From Bacteroidetes/Chlorobi group bacterium ChocPot_Mid (GTDB lineage: Bacteria; Bacteroidota; Ignavibacteria; Kapaibacteriales; UBA2268): a stretch of DNA of 5,735 bases. The DNA lies in NCBI GenBank assembly GCA_003731675.1, contig RCNQ01000046.1:1-5735 (forward strand), in the 5' to 3' direction. The notes below the pieces were generated by a model. It was not told the DNA's origin, made no database searches, and was given only the letters and a program-made list of their open reading frames with translations. Shown here piece after piece: positions 1-5,704 of this stretch. Each line of letters opens with the position of its first letter. The stretch's first letter is position 1. Both the position numbers and the translations under genes were made by a program.

Positions 1-1
1 T

Positions 2-460
2 AAATGGGATAACGATCAGAATGAATGGTATTTATATCAAACGACTAATCTGCCTGAATTATATACGGGGAATTATTCATATAAGGTATCCGCTTATAAT
101 TCTTCAGGGGATTCTTATGGAGAAAGAATTGTTCAACCTTGGTGTAGTCAGACAAATGATGTTACAAATATAAAAGAAAAAGAAATTGATTTAAGAATTC
201 TTCCCAACCCAATAATTAATTCAACTCAAATAGAAATTTTTCTTCCATTTGATTCATTTGTTAGCTTAGATATTTTTGATTATTCAGGTCAATTTTTAGA
301 GAATATTTTAAAAGAATTTAAAGAGTCAGGACTTAATCAGATTTGTTATTCCCCAAATATTCAATTAACTAATGGTGTATACTTTATTAAATTATCAACA
401 TGGAATAGCCAAGGAATATACTTGTCAAAATTTAAAAATATAATTTATGAGAAAAAATAA
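2..460 (+). CDS. T9SS type A sorting domain protein, 3' part of gene (5' end outside window)
   Basis: An open frame runs from the left edge (first full codon at base 2) to TAA at 458-460, giving the last 152 residues of a longer protein. Residues 22-38 of this fragment (TGNYSYKVSAYNSSGDS) look like the end of a fibronectin-III-type or similar Ig-like domain. From about residue 62 there is a typical T9SS type A C-terminal sorting domain: the LPNP motif at 67-70, an alternating hydrophobic strand with SLDIFDYSGQ, and the closing NGVYFIKLS at 124-132. Such domains direct passage through the outer membrane by the Por/T9SS machinery and are usually removed from the mature protein, so this is a secreted or surface-anchored protein. 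Its enzymatic or binding part lies outside the window, so its function cannot be named. The last 14 bases overlap the next gene. The frame, the sorting domain and the stop codon are seen directly; secretion is inferred from the family. Confidence 0.88.
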   Translation, partial: KWDNDQNEWYLYQTTNLPELYTGNYSYKVSAYNSSGDSYGERIVQPWCSQTNDVTNIKEKEIDLRILPNPIINSTQIEIFLPFDSFVSLDIFDYSGQFLENILKEFKESGLNQICYSPNIQLTNGVYFIKLSTWNSQGIYLSKFKNIIYEKK

Positions 461-1757
461 TACTATATTTTTTGAATTCTTTAAACTAATAATAATTTCT
501 TTATTATTACAGCCATTATTTATCTTGAACTCAAAAATAAAAAGTTCGGAAGATAATTCACTATTTTTCGATGACTTTTTTTTGAAAAATAATCAAATTG
601 ATTCAACATTTTATTTTTCATGGAATGAAAACTCATGGGATTTCGTTAAACAATTACAATATCATTATACTGAATTTAATAAAATTTCAACTGTGCTTGA
701 AAAAGGATGGGAGGATTTTTGGGTAAATAAAATACAAACCAATTTTATTTATAATAACAAGAATTTATTAACTGAAATAATCACCAAAGAATTTGTTAAT
801 GATAGTTGGATAAATAATTCAAAAACTATATACGAATATAATTCGTATGACGATGTAATTTATGAAAAGTATTTAAAATTCTTTGATAATTTATGGACCG
901 AAACAGCTGCTAATGAGTTTGACTATTACAACCAAAAAAAAAGTAGTGTTATATCAAAGATATTTGTTGATGGTTTACAAATTTTAACCGAAAAAATAAA
1001 TTATTATTATTCCAATTTTGATTCTATTTTATCAATTGATTACTTTAAATGGGAGGATAATGTATGGCATTTATATAACAGAGAAATTTATTCATATGAT
1101 TCTACTTTTAATTTAATTTTTATACTAAAACAAAAAGTTATATCGGGAAATCCAATTGATGATAGTAAAATCAGCATTTCTTATGAAAATAATAAATTGA
1201 AAATGATAATTAGTCAGTTTTTTGAAGAAGAAAAATGGATTAATCGAGGTAAAACGGAATATTTCTATAACCCAGATAATAATTTGAATGTGATTATAAA
1301 TAAATATTGGGATTCTGACAATTGGAAGAATAACATTAAAATTACACATATAATAGATACTTTTCAATTACAATACGAACAAATTAATCAATCATGGTCA
1401 GATTCTAATTGGGTAAATTCAACGCGATTTTTACATTACTTCAAGAGATTTCCTACAGATATTGATAACTTCCCAAAGAAAAACTCATGCTCTTATTTTG
1501 AAGTTTCTCCTAACCCGGTTCACATAACTAGTCAAATATTTATTCATTATTTTTTAGAGAACAATGTAAATCTTAGTCTTGAATTAATAAATACTTTAGG
1601 TATTAAAATCGCAGATATTTACTCAGGTTTTAAGGAAGCAGGAGAGCATACAATTCAGTTTACAACTAATGATAATTTACCCACAGGAACATACTGGATC
1701 AGGCTGATAAAAGATGGCAAAGAGCAAATCGTAAAGCCAATTGTTATTCTTCAATGA
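447..1757 (+). CDS. Secreted T9SS cargo protein with about ten 29-residue Trp repeats
   Basis: This is a complete 436-residue protein. Residues 1-30 form a signal peptide (basic MRKNN, then a hydrophobic stretch at about 13-27). Residues 59-333 form a degenerate tandem repeat with consensus roughly W-[ED]-x-(x)-N-x-W-x-N-x-x-K-x-x-x-x-Y-x-Y. The second Trp of each unit falls at 64, 92, 121, 150, 207, 264, 293 and 322, spacings of 28-29 or exactly 57, so two units near 179 and 236 have lost their Trp. Residues 351-436 are a T9SS type A sorting domain (SPNP at 354-357, LINTLGIKI at 380-388, LPTGTYWIRLI at 411-421). No catalytic motif is visible. The repeats suggest an extended or beta-rich structure built from YD-like units, possibly for surface binding, but that is inference. 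The start codon overlaps the end of the upstream gene by 14 bases and has no Shine-Dalgarno sequence. The coding sequence is visibly poorer in G+C and richer in Asn and Ile codons than trmB or anmK. Confidence 0.9.
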   Translation: MRKNNTIFFEFFKLIIISLLLQPLFILNSKIKSSEDNSLFFDDFFLKNNQIDSTFYFSWNENSWDFVKQLQYHYTEFNKISTVLEKGWEDFWVNKIQTNFIYNNKNLLTEIITKEFVNDSWINNSKTIYEYNSYDDVIYEKYLKFFDNLWTETAANEFDYYNQKKSSVISKIFVDGLQILTEKINYYYSNFDSILSIDYFKWEDNVWHLYNREIYSYDSTFNLIFILKQKVISGNPIDDSKISISYENNKLKMIISQFFEEEKWINRGKTEYFYNPDNNLNVIINKYWDSDNWKNNIKITHIIDTFQLQYEQINQSWSDSNWVNSTRFLHYFKRFPTDIDNFPKKNSCSYFEVSPNPVHITSQIFIHYFLENNVNLSLELINTLGIKIADIYSGFKEAGEHTIQFTTNDNLPTGTYWIRLIKDGKEQIVKPIVILQ

Positions 1758-1791
1758 ATAATAGATGAATATTAGGGATTAGATTTTTAAA

Positions 1792-2448
1792 CTACAACTC
1801 GCTATAACCCAAGACGTAGTACAGCGAAATACTGATTGTTCCGTTTTGTGCACTTATATGTTTTTGGATGCCAATCAATCCGTAAGTATATCTTAAATCA
1901 AGTCCTATCCTGCTATTAAATGCCGACATATCAAAGGAAGCACCTACAATCGCTGAAAAATCAATATCATTAATGCCATACAATTTCTTATTTTCATTTA
2001 AGTATGAATCCAAATATTTCTCGCTCCATGTTGATTTTAATTTATAAGCAATTGCAGGACCAACATAAAAAGAGCCATTAATATTATTATCCATTTCAAA
2101 TACAGACTTAAACAGCACTGGTAATTCAAGATACCATAAAGACCAAGTATGAATATATTCATTTGCATCGAAATTTACTCCCTTCATCGAGAGAAGCAAT
2201 TCAGGTTGTATAGCAAATTTCTCACTTATTAAAAAATCTAATTGTAACCCTCCAACAGCTGAGATTTTTGATGTTGCATCCAGTCTGTTATCATTGACAA
2301 TTAAAAATGCCTGCTCTCCGTTTAATGTTGCCAGATTTATACCAGCTTTTAATCCGTAACTTACTATTATCTCATTTTCTTCCGAGAATAAAAGCGATAT
2401 ATTTATACAAAAGAGTGTTATAAAAAATATTTTAAATCTACTAAGCAT
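1792..2448 (-). CDS. PorT-like outer-membrane beta-barrel protein
   Basis: This 218-residue protein has a signal peptide at about 1-22 (basic MLSRFK, then a hydrophobic core ending in LLFS) before the mature start at EENE. The mature part carries hallmarks of the Bacteroidota outer-membrane beta-barrel family that includes PorT: YGLKAGINLATLNG at 31-44, a SAVGGLQLDFLISEKFAIQPELL block at 63-85, YLELPVLFK at 106-114 (the family's LEIP-LLK motif), VGPAIAYKLKS at 129-139, a DFSAIVGASF strand at 163-172 and RIGLDLRYTYGL at 180-191. It ends in alternating strands (ISISLYYVLGYSEL), as expected for a barrel. Length fits an 8-strand barrel of this family. It is probably a small outer-membrane protein of unknown role. 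The true PorT needed for T9SS assembly cannot be told from paralogues by eye, so I give no gene symbol. It lies tail to tail with the T9SS cargo gene, 34 bp apart, and is transcribed on its own. Confidence 0.88.
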   Translation of the reverse strand: MLSRFKIFFITLFCINISLLFSEENEIIVSYGLKAGINLATLNGEQAFLIVNDNRLDATSKISAVGGLQLDFLISEKFAIQPELLLSMKGVNFDANEYIHTWSLWYLELPVLFKSVFEMDNNINGSFYVGPAIAYKLKSTWSEKYLDSYLNENKKLYGINDIDFSAIVGASFDMSAFNSRIGLDLRYTYGLIGIQKHISAQNGTISISLYYVLGYSEL

Positions 2449-2482
2449 TTTTCTTCTAAATATTTACAAAACAATGAAAAAA

Positions 2483-2490
2483 CAAATATA
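2483..2490 (-). promoter_or_regulatory. Possible -7 promoter element (TATATTTG) for the beta-barrel gene
   Basis: Read on the minus strand this is TATATTTG, an exact match to the Bacteroidota -7 consensus TAnnTTTG. It lies 34 bp upstream of the ATG at 2448, which would give a short leader of about 25-30 nt. No convincing TTG -33 box lies 17-23 bp further upstream, and the region is very AT-rich, so a chance match is quite possible. Confidence 0.27.
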
Positions 2491-2522
2491 GAAAAAATTA
2501 TTTGAAAAGGAATTAAATGAAT

Positions 2523-2565
2523 AAAAAAAAGCTGTACCTACTTTCAAAAAAAGTAAATACAGCTT
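2523..2565 (-). terminator. Rho-independent terminator of the ferritin-like gene
   Basis: The outer arms 2529-2536 (AAGCTGTA) and 2558-2565 (TACAGCTT) pair perfectly over 8 bp. After a 2x2 internal mismatch (CC against AA), an inner 6-bp stem forms between 2539-2544 (TACTTT) and 2550-2555 (AAAGTA), closing a 5-base loop. On the minus strand the hairpin runs straight into eight T residues (A tract at 2523-2530 on the plus strand). It begins 14 bases after the ferritin-like stop codon. This is the clearest transcription stop in the window. Its polarity ends the minus-strand unit before the beta-barrel gene, so the two are separate transcripts. Confidence 0.85.
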
Positions 2566-2579
2566 GTCTGTTAAGAAAA

Positions 2580-3026
2580 TTATCCACCGTAAGGATACAT
2601 TCCGCTCTTTATTCTTGACATTTCCTCAAGCAAATCATCATGCTTTTTCTCATCCATCAAAAGATAATTAATTAAATAAGCAACTAATGGTGCTTTAGTT
2701 TCTCTTAAAGCATCCTTTGCTAATGTAATTGTCTTTTTCTCAATTTCATCATGCTCTTCGACCAAATCCCAAAATTCGACAAGCTCTTCTGGTGTAAGTT
2801 TCAAAGTTTCCTTTTCGAAATGGTCAATAATCATTTGCTGAACTTTTCTGTGATGAGCAGAATCCTGCCTGATTATTTCCATGATTATGTGAACAATTGG
2901 ATTTGATGATTTCTTCAATATATCAGTTGTGCTGCGGATTGAAGCATCTTCGACTTCCTGCCATTGCTTCATAATTTGAACTAATCTCTCATTTTTTTCC
3001 TTCTGGTTTCCCATATCTAACTCCAT
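2580..3026 (-). CDS. Ferritin-like four-helix protein
   Basis: This 148-residue, wholly alpha-helical, charged protein has no signal peptide, so it is probably cytoplasmic. Four amphipathic helices carry acid and His residues as in the ferritin/rubrerythrin superfamily. Helix A has E24 and E26 (QWQEVEDAS), helix B has D55-x-x-H58-H59 (IIRQDSAHHRKVQ), helix C has E90, E91, H92 and E94 (LVEEHDEIEKKT), and helix D has E126-x-x-H129 (LMDEKKHDDLLEEM). Two E/D-x-x-H pairs spaced this way suggest a non-haem di-iron site, although helix B has Asp where Glu is usual. The C-terminus is a short GMYPYGG tail. It lacks the rubredoxin zinc/iron domain of rubrerythrin. A role in iron handling or peroxide/oxygen defence is inference. 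The start is uncertain: M1 (3026) follows an A-rich leader, but GGAG lies at ideal distance before M5 (3014), which would give 144 residues. It follows the 58-residue winged-helix gene by 32 bp and is probably co-transcribed with it. Confidence 0.82.
   Translation of the reverse strand: MELDMGNQKEKNERLVQIMKQWQEVEDASIRSTTDILKKSSNPIVHIIMEIIRQDSAHHRKVQQMIIDHFEKETLKLTPEELVEFWDLVEEHDEIEKKTITLAKDALRETKAPLVAYLINYLLMDEKKHDDLLEEMSRIKSGMYPYGG
3021..3024 (-). promoter_or_regulatory. Shine-Dalgarno-like GGAG supporting an internal start (M5) of the ferritin-like gene
   Basis: The minus-strand sequence ATGGAGTTAGATATG places GGAG six bases before a second in-frame ATG at 3014. It is the only well-placed SD-like site before any start in this window, so it favours 3014 over 3026. 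It overlaps codons 1-2 of the longer form, and lineages of this type often initiate without an SD, so the choice stays open. Confidence 0.4.
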
Positions 3027-3058
3027 TTTTATTTATAAAAAAACTAATTATCAATCTA

Positions 3059-3235
3059 TCATTTAATAGAATAAAAACAACGTTGCGGTGAAACTATCTT
3101 CCCTTCATCTTTTAACACCTTGACAGCTTTATCCACCAATTTTTTATCCAATTTGGTCATTTCAGCAATTTCACCTGACTTCATTGGTTTGCCTGATTTC
3201 TTCATTGCCTTTATAATTAATTCTGCTTCTTTCAT
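3059..3235 (-). CDS. Small winged-helix-like DNA-binding protein (58 aa)
   Basis: ATG at 3235 to TGA at 3059-3061 encodes 58 residues. The layout is a compact winged helix: helix 1 (EAELIIKAMKKSG, 3-15), then KPMKSGEIAEMTKL (16-29) as the second helix and turn, a recognition helix DKKLVDKAVKVLKDEG (30-45) rich in Lys, and a final hairpin or wing KIVSPQRCFYSIK (46-58) with a single Cys at 53. The K-P-x-K-x-G-E-I-A-E phrase followed by D-K-K-x-V-x-K-A-x-x-x-L-K-x-E-G-K-I resembles MarR/ArsR-type HTH cores, and a short SP-x-RC-x-Y ending recurs in stand-alone proteins of this size. It has no separate ligand domain, so a DNA-binding regulator is a sound guess but is not proven. It sits 32 bp upstream of the ferritin-like gene on the same strand with no terminator between, suggesting one operon. 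The regular Lys/Glu/Ala codon pattern and the HTH fit argue against a chance ORF. Confidence 0.77.
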   Translation of the reverse strand: MKEAELIIKAMKKSGKPMKSGEIAEMTKLDKKLVDKAVKVLKDEGKIVSPQRCFYSIK

Positions 3236-3390
3236 TTTAGTCTAAGCTTTATTATTAAAACATTATTAAAATCTTTAAGAAAACTATATTATTTTTTTTT
3301 GATTTGCAAATATATTTTTTTCTCTGTATTTATATGTTGTATCGAACATTATTGCTAAATTTGTTTTATAAAAATATTAAATTTTTGAGA
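3236..3390 (+). promoter_or_regulatory. Divergent intergenic region between the winged-helix/ferritin unit and trmB
   Basis: This 155-bp, extremely AT-rich spacer must hold the promoters for both directions. Visible structure: a perfect 10-bp direct repeat ATTATTAAAA at 3251-3260 and 3262-3271 (11-bp period, one helical turn) 16-36 bp upstream of the winged-helix start; a T tract at about 3291-3300; and a perfect 10-bp palindrome ATTTGCAAAT at 3302-3311. On the minus strand 3307-3314 reads TATATTTG, a possible -7 element for the winged-helix operon, though without an evident -33 box. An in-frame upstream extension of trmB from TTG at 3304 exists but reads as low-complexity noise. Confidence 0.45.
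3337..3363 (+). promoter_or_regulatory. Possible trmB promoter (TTG ... TAAATTTG)
   Basis: TAAATTTG at 3356-3363 matches the Bacteroidota -7 consensus TAnnTTTG exactly. A TTG at 3337-3339 lies 16 bp upstream, slightly closer than the usual spacing for the -33 element. Transcription would start near 3370, about 20 bases before the ATG at 3391. If correct, it excludes start codons further upstream. AT richness makes chance matches likely. Confidence 0.33.
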
Positions 3391-4068
3391 ATGAAAATAG
3401 ATTATAAAAAATATCCTTTACCCAAAAGGCTTCGTCACCACACGAAACCTAATTTTTATTTCAAATTCTCTGAAATCAAAGAATTACCCGAATATTATCC
3501 GCCAATTTACAAAAAATTTAATTGGAATGAAATTTATTCGAATTCCATGCCACCTGATTTTCTTGATATAGGTTGTGGCAAGGGAACTTTCCTCTTAAAT
3601 ATGGCAGAAATTTATCCTCAAAAAAATCTATTGGGCATTGAGATTCGTAAGACTCTTGTTGATTGGCTCAACAATTTCATTAAAGGCGAAAATATTCAAA
3701 ATTGCTATGCACTTTGGTATAGTGTAGTTAATGGTTTGAAATTCATAGAAAATCAATCTATTGAAAAGATATTCTACTTGTTCCCAGACCCTTGGACCAA
3801 AAGAAAACATATAAAAAGAAGAGCTTTTGATGAGGACTTTTTGAACGAAATTTATAGAATTTTAAAACCTGATGGTCAATTTTTTTTAGCATCTGACATC
3901 AAAGAAATTGATGATTACCATCGAAAACTTATTGAGAATACATCTTTGTTCAATTTTCAAGTTATTACTAATGATGACCAATGGCAATTCCCTGCAACAA
4001 ATAAAGAAATGTTTTGTAGAAAAGAAAATATAGAATTTTATAGACTTATTTGCAGTAAAAAGCTTTGA
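3391..4068 (+). CDS. trmB: tRNA (guanine-N7)-methyltransferase
   Basis: This 225-residue SAM-dependent class I methyltransferase makes m7G, normally at position 46 in the variable loop of tRNA. The family signature is complete. The SAM-binding loop is LDIGCGKGTFLLNMA (58-72), followed by the acidic end of strand 2, LGIEIRK (81-87). The TrmB hallmark FPDPWTKRKHIKRR (131-144) holds the catalytic and tRNA-contacting Asp and the basic patch. YRILKPDGQFFLASD (155-169) follows, and the C-terminal TNKEMFCRKENIEFYRL (203-219) corresponds to the T-x-x-E segment. Length matches bacterial TrmB. I placed the start at ATG 3391, which gives MKIDYKKYPLPKRLRHH. The frame stays open to a TTG at 3304, but that 29-residue extension is a hydrophobic, AT-driven peptide with no family counterpart and would lie upstream of the proposed promoter. 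trmB is transcribed alone, divergent from the winged-helix unit and convergent with doxX/anmK. Confidence 0.95.
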   Translation: MKIDYKKYPLPKRLRHHTKPNFYFKFSEIKELPEYYPPIYKKFNWNEIYSNSMPPDFLDIGCGKGTFLLNMAEIYPQKNLLGIEIRKTLVDWLNNFIKGENIQNCYALWYSVVNGLKFIENQSIEKIFYLFPDPWTKRKHIKRRAFDEDFLNEIYRILKPDGQFFLASDIKEIDDYHRKLIENTSLFNFQVITNDDQWQFPATNKEMFCRKENIEFYRLICSKKL

Positions 4069-4109
4069 AGAAAAAAGTATTTCTTAATGCAATGACCAAA
4101 TCATTTATA

Positions 4110-4553
4110 TCAACCATCATCATCATCAGAAAACAGAGAATTATCAATGCTATATTTCCCAGGACCAGTAATCAATAAACTCAACAAAACAATCCCAAGC
4201 TCTAAAGCATGAGAAGCACCTTCCAATCCCTGATTCAGAGCAATATGCATATTAGCCGCTATAGCCATTATAATAATCAATGCAATTACTGTCGGTTTAA
4301 ACAATAACCCTGCAAATAAAAGCACTCCACCACCAACTTCAACTACTGCGGCAAGTAATCCCCAGATAGTAAAAAATGAATGAACACCAACATATTGCAT
4401 TGCAGAACCTACCTTTTCCCAAACCTCAGCACCTCCTTGGATTTTTGGTAATCCATGCATAATAAACATTATTCCGAGACCAATCCTAAGAATCAAAAGC
4501 CCAAAATTGACATACTTCCCAGAACTTCTCAATATTGTATGTATTTCGCTCAT
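4110..4553 (-). CDS. DoxX family integral membrane protein
   Basis: This 147-residue inner-membrane protein has four predicted transmembrane helices at about 15-33, 60-82, 87-105 and 114-130. The DoxX-family marks are clear: LLILRIGLGIMFIMHGLPKIQGG (19-41) with Arg23, the HG-x-x-K motif at 33-37 and Gly-rich spacing; VEVGGGVLLFAGLLFKP (71-87) with Glu72; MAIAANMHI (96-104); ASHALELGIVLLSLLITGPGKYSID (113-137), where His115, Glu118 and the GPGKYS loop are conserved. The name comes from the small subunit of archaeal thiosulfate:quinone oxidoreductase, but most bacterial members are of unknown function, with links to redox and envelope stress proposed. Nothing here indicates thiosulfate oxidation. 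The protein ends in an acidic SDDDDG tail encoded by a short ATC-type repeat. Its ATG overlaps the anmK stop in an ATGA, so it should be translated by coupling with anmK and has no SD of its own. Confidence 0.92.
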   Translation of the reverse strand: MSEIHTILRSSGKYVNFGLLILRIGLGIMFIMHGLPKIQGGAEVWEKVGSAMQYVGVHSFFTIWGLLAAVVEVGGGVLLFAGLLFKPTVIALIIIMAIAANMHIALNQGLEGASHALELGIVLLSLLITGPGKYSIDNSLFSDDDDG

Positions 4554-5704
4554 TGTATTGATAACGAACCTAAAATTACTTCCTTATTTGCACCGGTTAC
4601 TGATTTAATATTCCCGGTTAGATTAGCTATATTTCTCCATGCAAGATAAGCAAAACAAATGGATTCTTTGGCATCAGAGTTGATACCAATATCATCACTC
4701 CTTTTAATTTCAGCAAGTGGTAACTCATCTTGCAAGAATAACATTATTGCAGAATTTCTTGCACCACCTCCTGATACAATTATTCTTGATTTTTCATCAG
4801 TAAATTTTCTGATATTTTCAGCTATGCTCCACGAAGTAAATTTGGTCAAAGTGTTCATAGCATCATATTCTGAAATTTTTTTATCAATGATGAATTTAAA
4901 TAATTTATTAATGTATTCTGTATTGAAAAGTTCTCGTCCAGTAGATTTCGGTGGTTTTTTCCCAATAAATTTCAATTGCTTTAGAAAACTGAAAAGTTCA
5001 AAAGATAAATTACCTTTCATAGCGAATTTGCCATTTCTGTCAAAATCTTTTTTGAATAGTTTTCTTGCAAAGGAATCAATCAAAACATTTCCAGGTCCTG
5101 TATCAAAAGCAATTACACTTCCTCTACGAGGCAAATAGGTAATGTTAGCCATACCACCAATATTCAAGGCAATGGTATTCTTATTATTATCTGATAAAAA
5201 GACCTTGTCAAAAATTGGGACAAGAGGAGCACCCTGCCCTCCCAATGCAATATCTGCTGAACGAAAGTCACTAATGACAGGAACATCTGATAAAATATTC
5301 AGAACAGATGCTGAGCCAAGCTGATATGTTGAGTATGGCGGTTTGTGCCAAACTGTCTGACCATGTAATCCGATTAAATCAACATCTGAGCTTTTAAAAT
5401 TATTCCTTATCAATAAACTTTTCACAGCTTTATTGTAATAATTTGCCAGGAGGAAATTCAAATTTGAAATATCACTTACAAAAATTTTGTGATTAATGAC
5501 GTTCAATATTTTAGTTTTTATCGCACTACTGAAAGGTAAATAGTAAAATCCTATGGTATGAAATTTGTGTACGTTATTTTCAATCCAAAATCTAACCAAT
5601 GAAGCATCAATACCATCAAGAGAAGTACCACTCATCAATCCGATAACAATGCGTGGTTCAGACAACCATTTTTTAGGATTAAAATATATTGCTTTATCAC
5701 GCAT
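4550..5704 (-). CDS. anmK: Anhydro-N-acetylmuramic acid kinase
   Basis: AnmK (384 residues) cleaves the 1,6-anhydro bond of anhydroMurNAc and phosphorylates it with ATP to MurNAc-6-phosphate in the cytoplasm, a step of peptidoglycan recycling upstream of the MurQ etherase. The ASKHA-type fold signatures are all present: the phosphate loop IGLMSGTSLDGIDAS (21-35), GLHGQTVWHKP (112-122), SDFRSADIALGGQGAPLVPIFD (145-166), NIGGMANITYLP (181-192), the catalytic segment AFDTGPGNVLIDSFAR (199-214) with Asp201 as the likely general base, PPKSTGRELFN (251-261), the adenosine loop IIVSGGGARN (308-317), and the DAKESICFAYLA helix (344-355). Length is close to the usual 370 or so, and no key residue is missing. 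ATG 5704 is the natural start; it has no SD, and only 31 bp upstream are in the window. An earlier gene in the operon cannot be excluded. The gene overlaps doxX by 4 bases at its 3' end. Confidence 0.96.
   Translation of the reverse strand: MRDKAIYFNPKKWLSEPRIVIGLMSGTSLDGIDASLVRFWIENNVHKFHTIGFYYLPFSSAIKTKILNVINHKIFVSDISNLNFLLANYYNKAVKSLLIRNNFKSSDVDLIGLHGQTVWHKPPYSTYQLGSASVLNILSDVPVISDFRSADIALGGQGAPLVPIFDKVFLSDNNKNTIALNIGGMANITYLPRRGSVIAFDTGPGNVLIDSFARKLFKKDFDRNGKFAMKGNLSFELFSFLKQLKFIGKKPPKSTGRELFNTEYINKLFKFIIDKKISEYDAMNTLTKFTSWSIAENIRKFTDEKSRIIVSGGGARNSAIMLFLQDELPLAEIKRSDDIGINSDAKESICFAYLAWRNIANLTGNIKSVTGANKEVILGSLSIQ

Noticed and set aside
1125..1367. 80-codon minus-strand open frame inside the Trp-repeat gene
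   Set aside because: It is an Ile/Phe-rich peptide arising opposite AT-rich coding DNA, with no start signal or recognisable domain. The minus frame at 3628-3810 inside trmB is rejected for the same reason.
1758..1791. Terminator between the converging T9SS cargo and beta-barrel genes
   Set aside because: The 34-bp gap shows no stem of useful length and only a short T run, so no terminator can be supported.
1792..2448. Identification of the beta-barrel gene as porT, a T9SS component
   Set aside because: The family is large and has many paralogues unrelated to secretion. Proximity to T9SS cargo genes does not prove a role, and no PorT-specific feature could be seen by eye.
3304..3390. N-terminal extension of trmB from a TTG at 3304 (29 extra residues)
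   Set aside because: It is a hydrophobic low-complexity peptide encoded by AT-rich spacer, has no counterpart in the TrmB family, and overlaps the likely promoter. ATG 3391 gives a normal N-terminus.
4068..4085. Inverted repeat AAGAAA/TTTCTT between trmB and doxX as a bidirectional terminator
   Set aside because: The stem is only 6 bp with four A-T pairs and no following T tract on either strand, so it is too weak to call in this AT-rich DNA.
4659..5138. 159-codon plus-strand open frame inside anmK
   Set aside because: It is antisense to a complete, motif-rich anmK. The peptide has no family features and is a by-product of codon bias on the other strand. The same holds for shorter antisense frames at 4455-4649 and 5142-5324.
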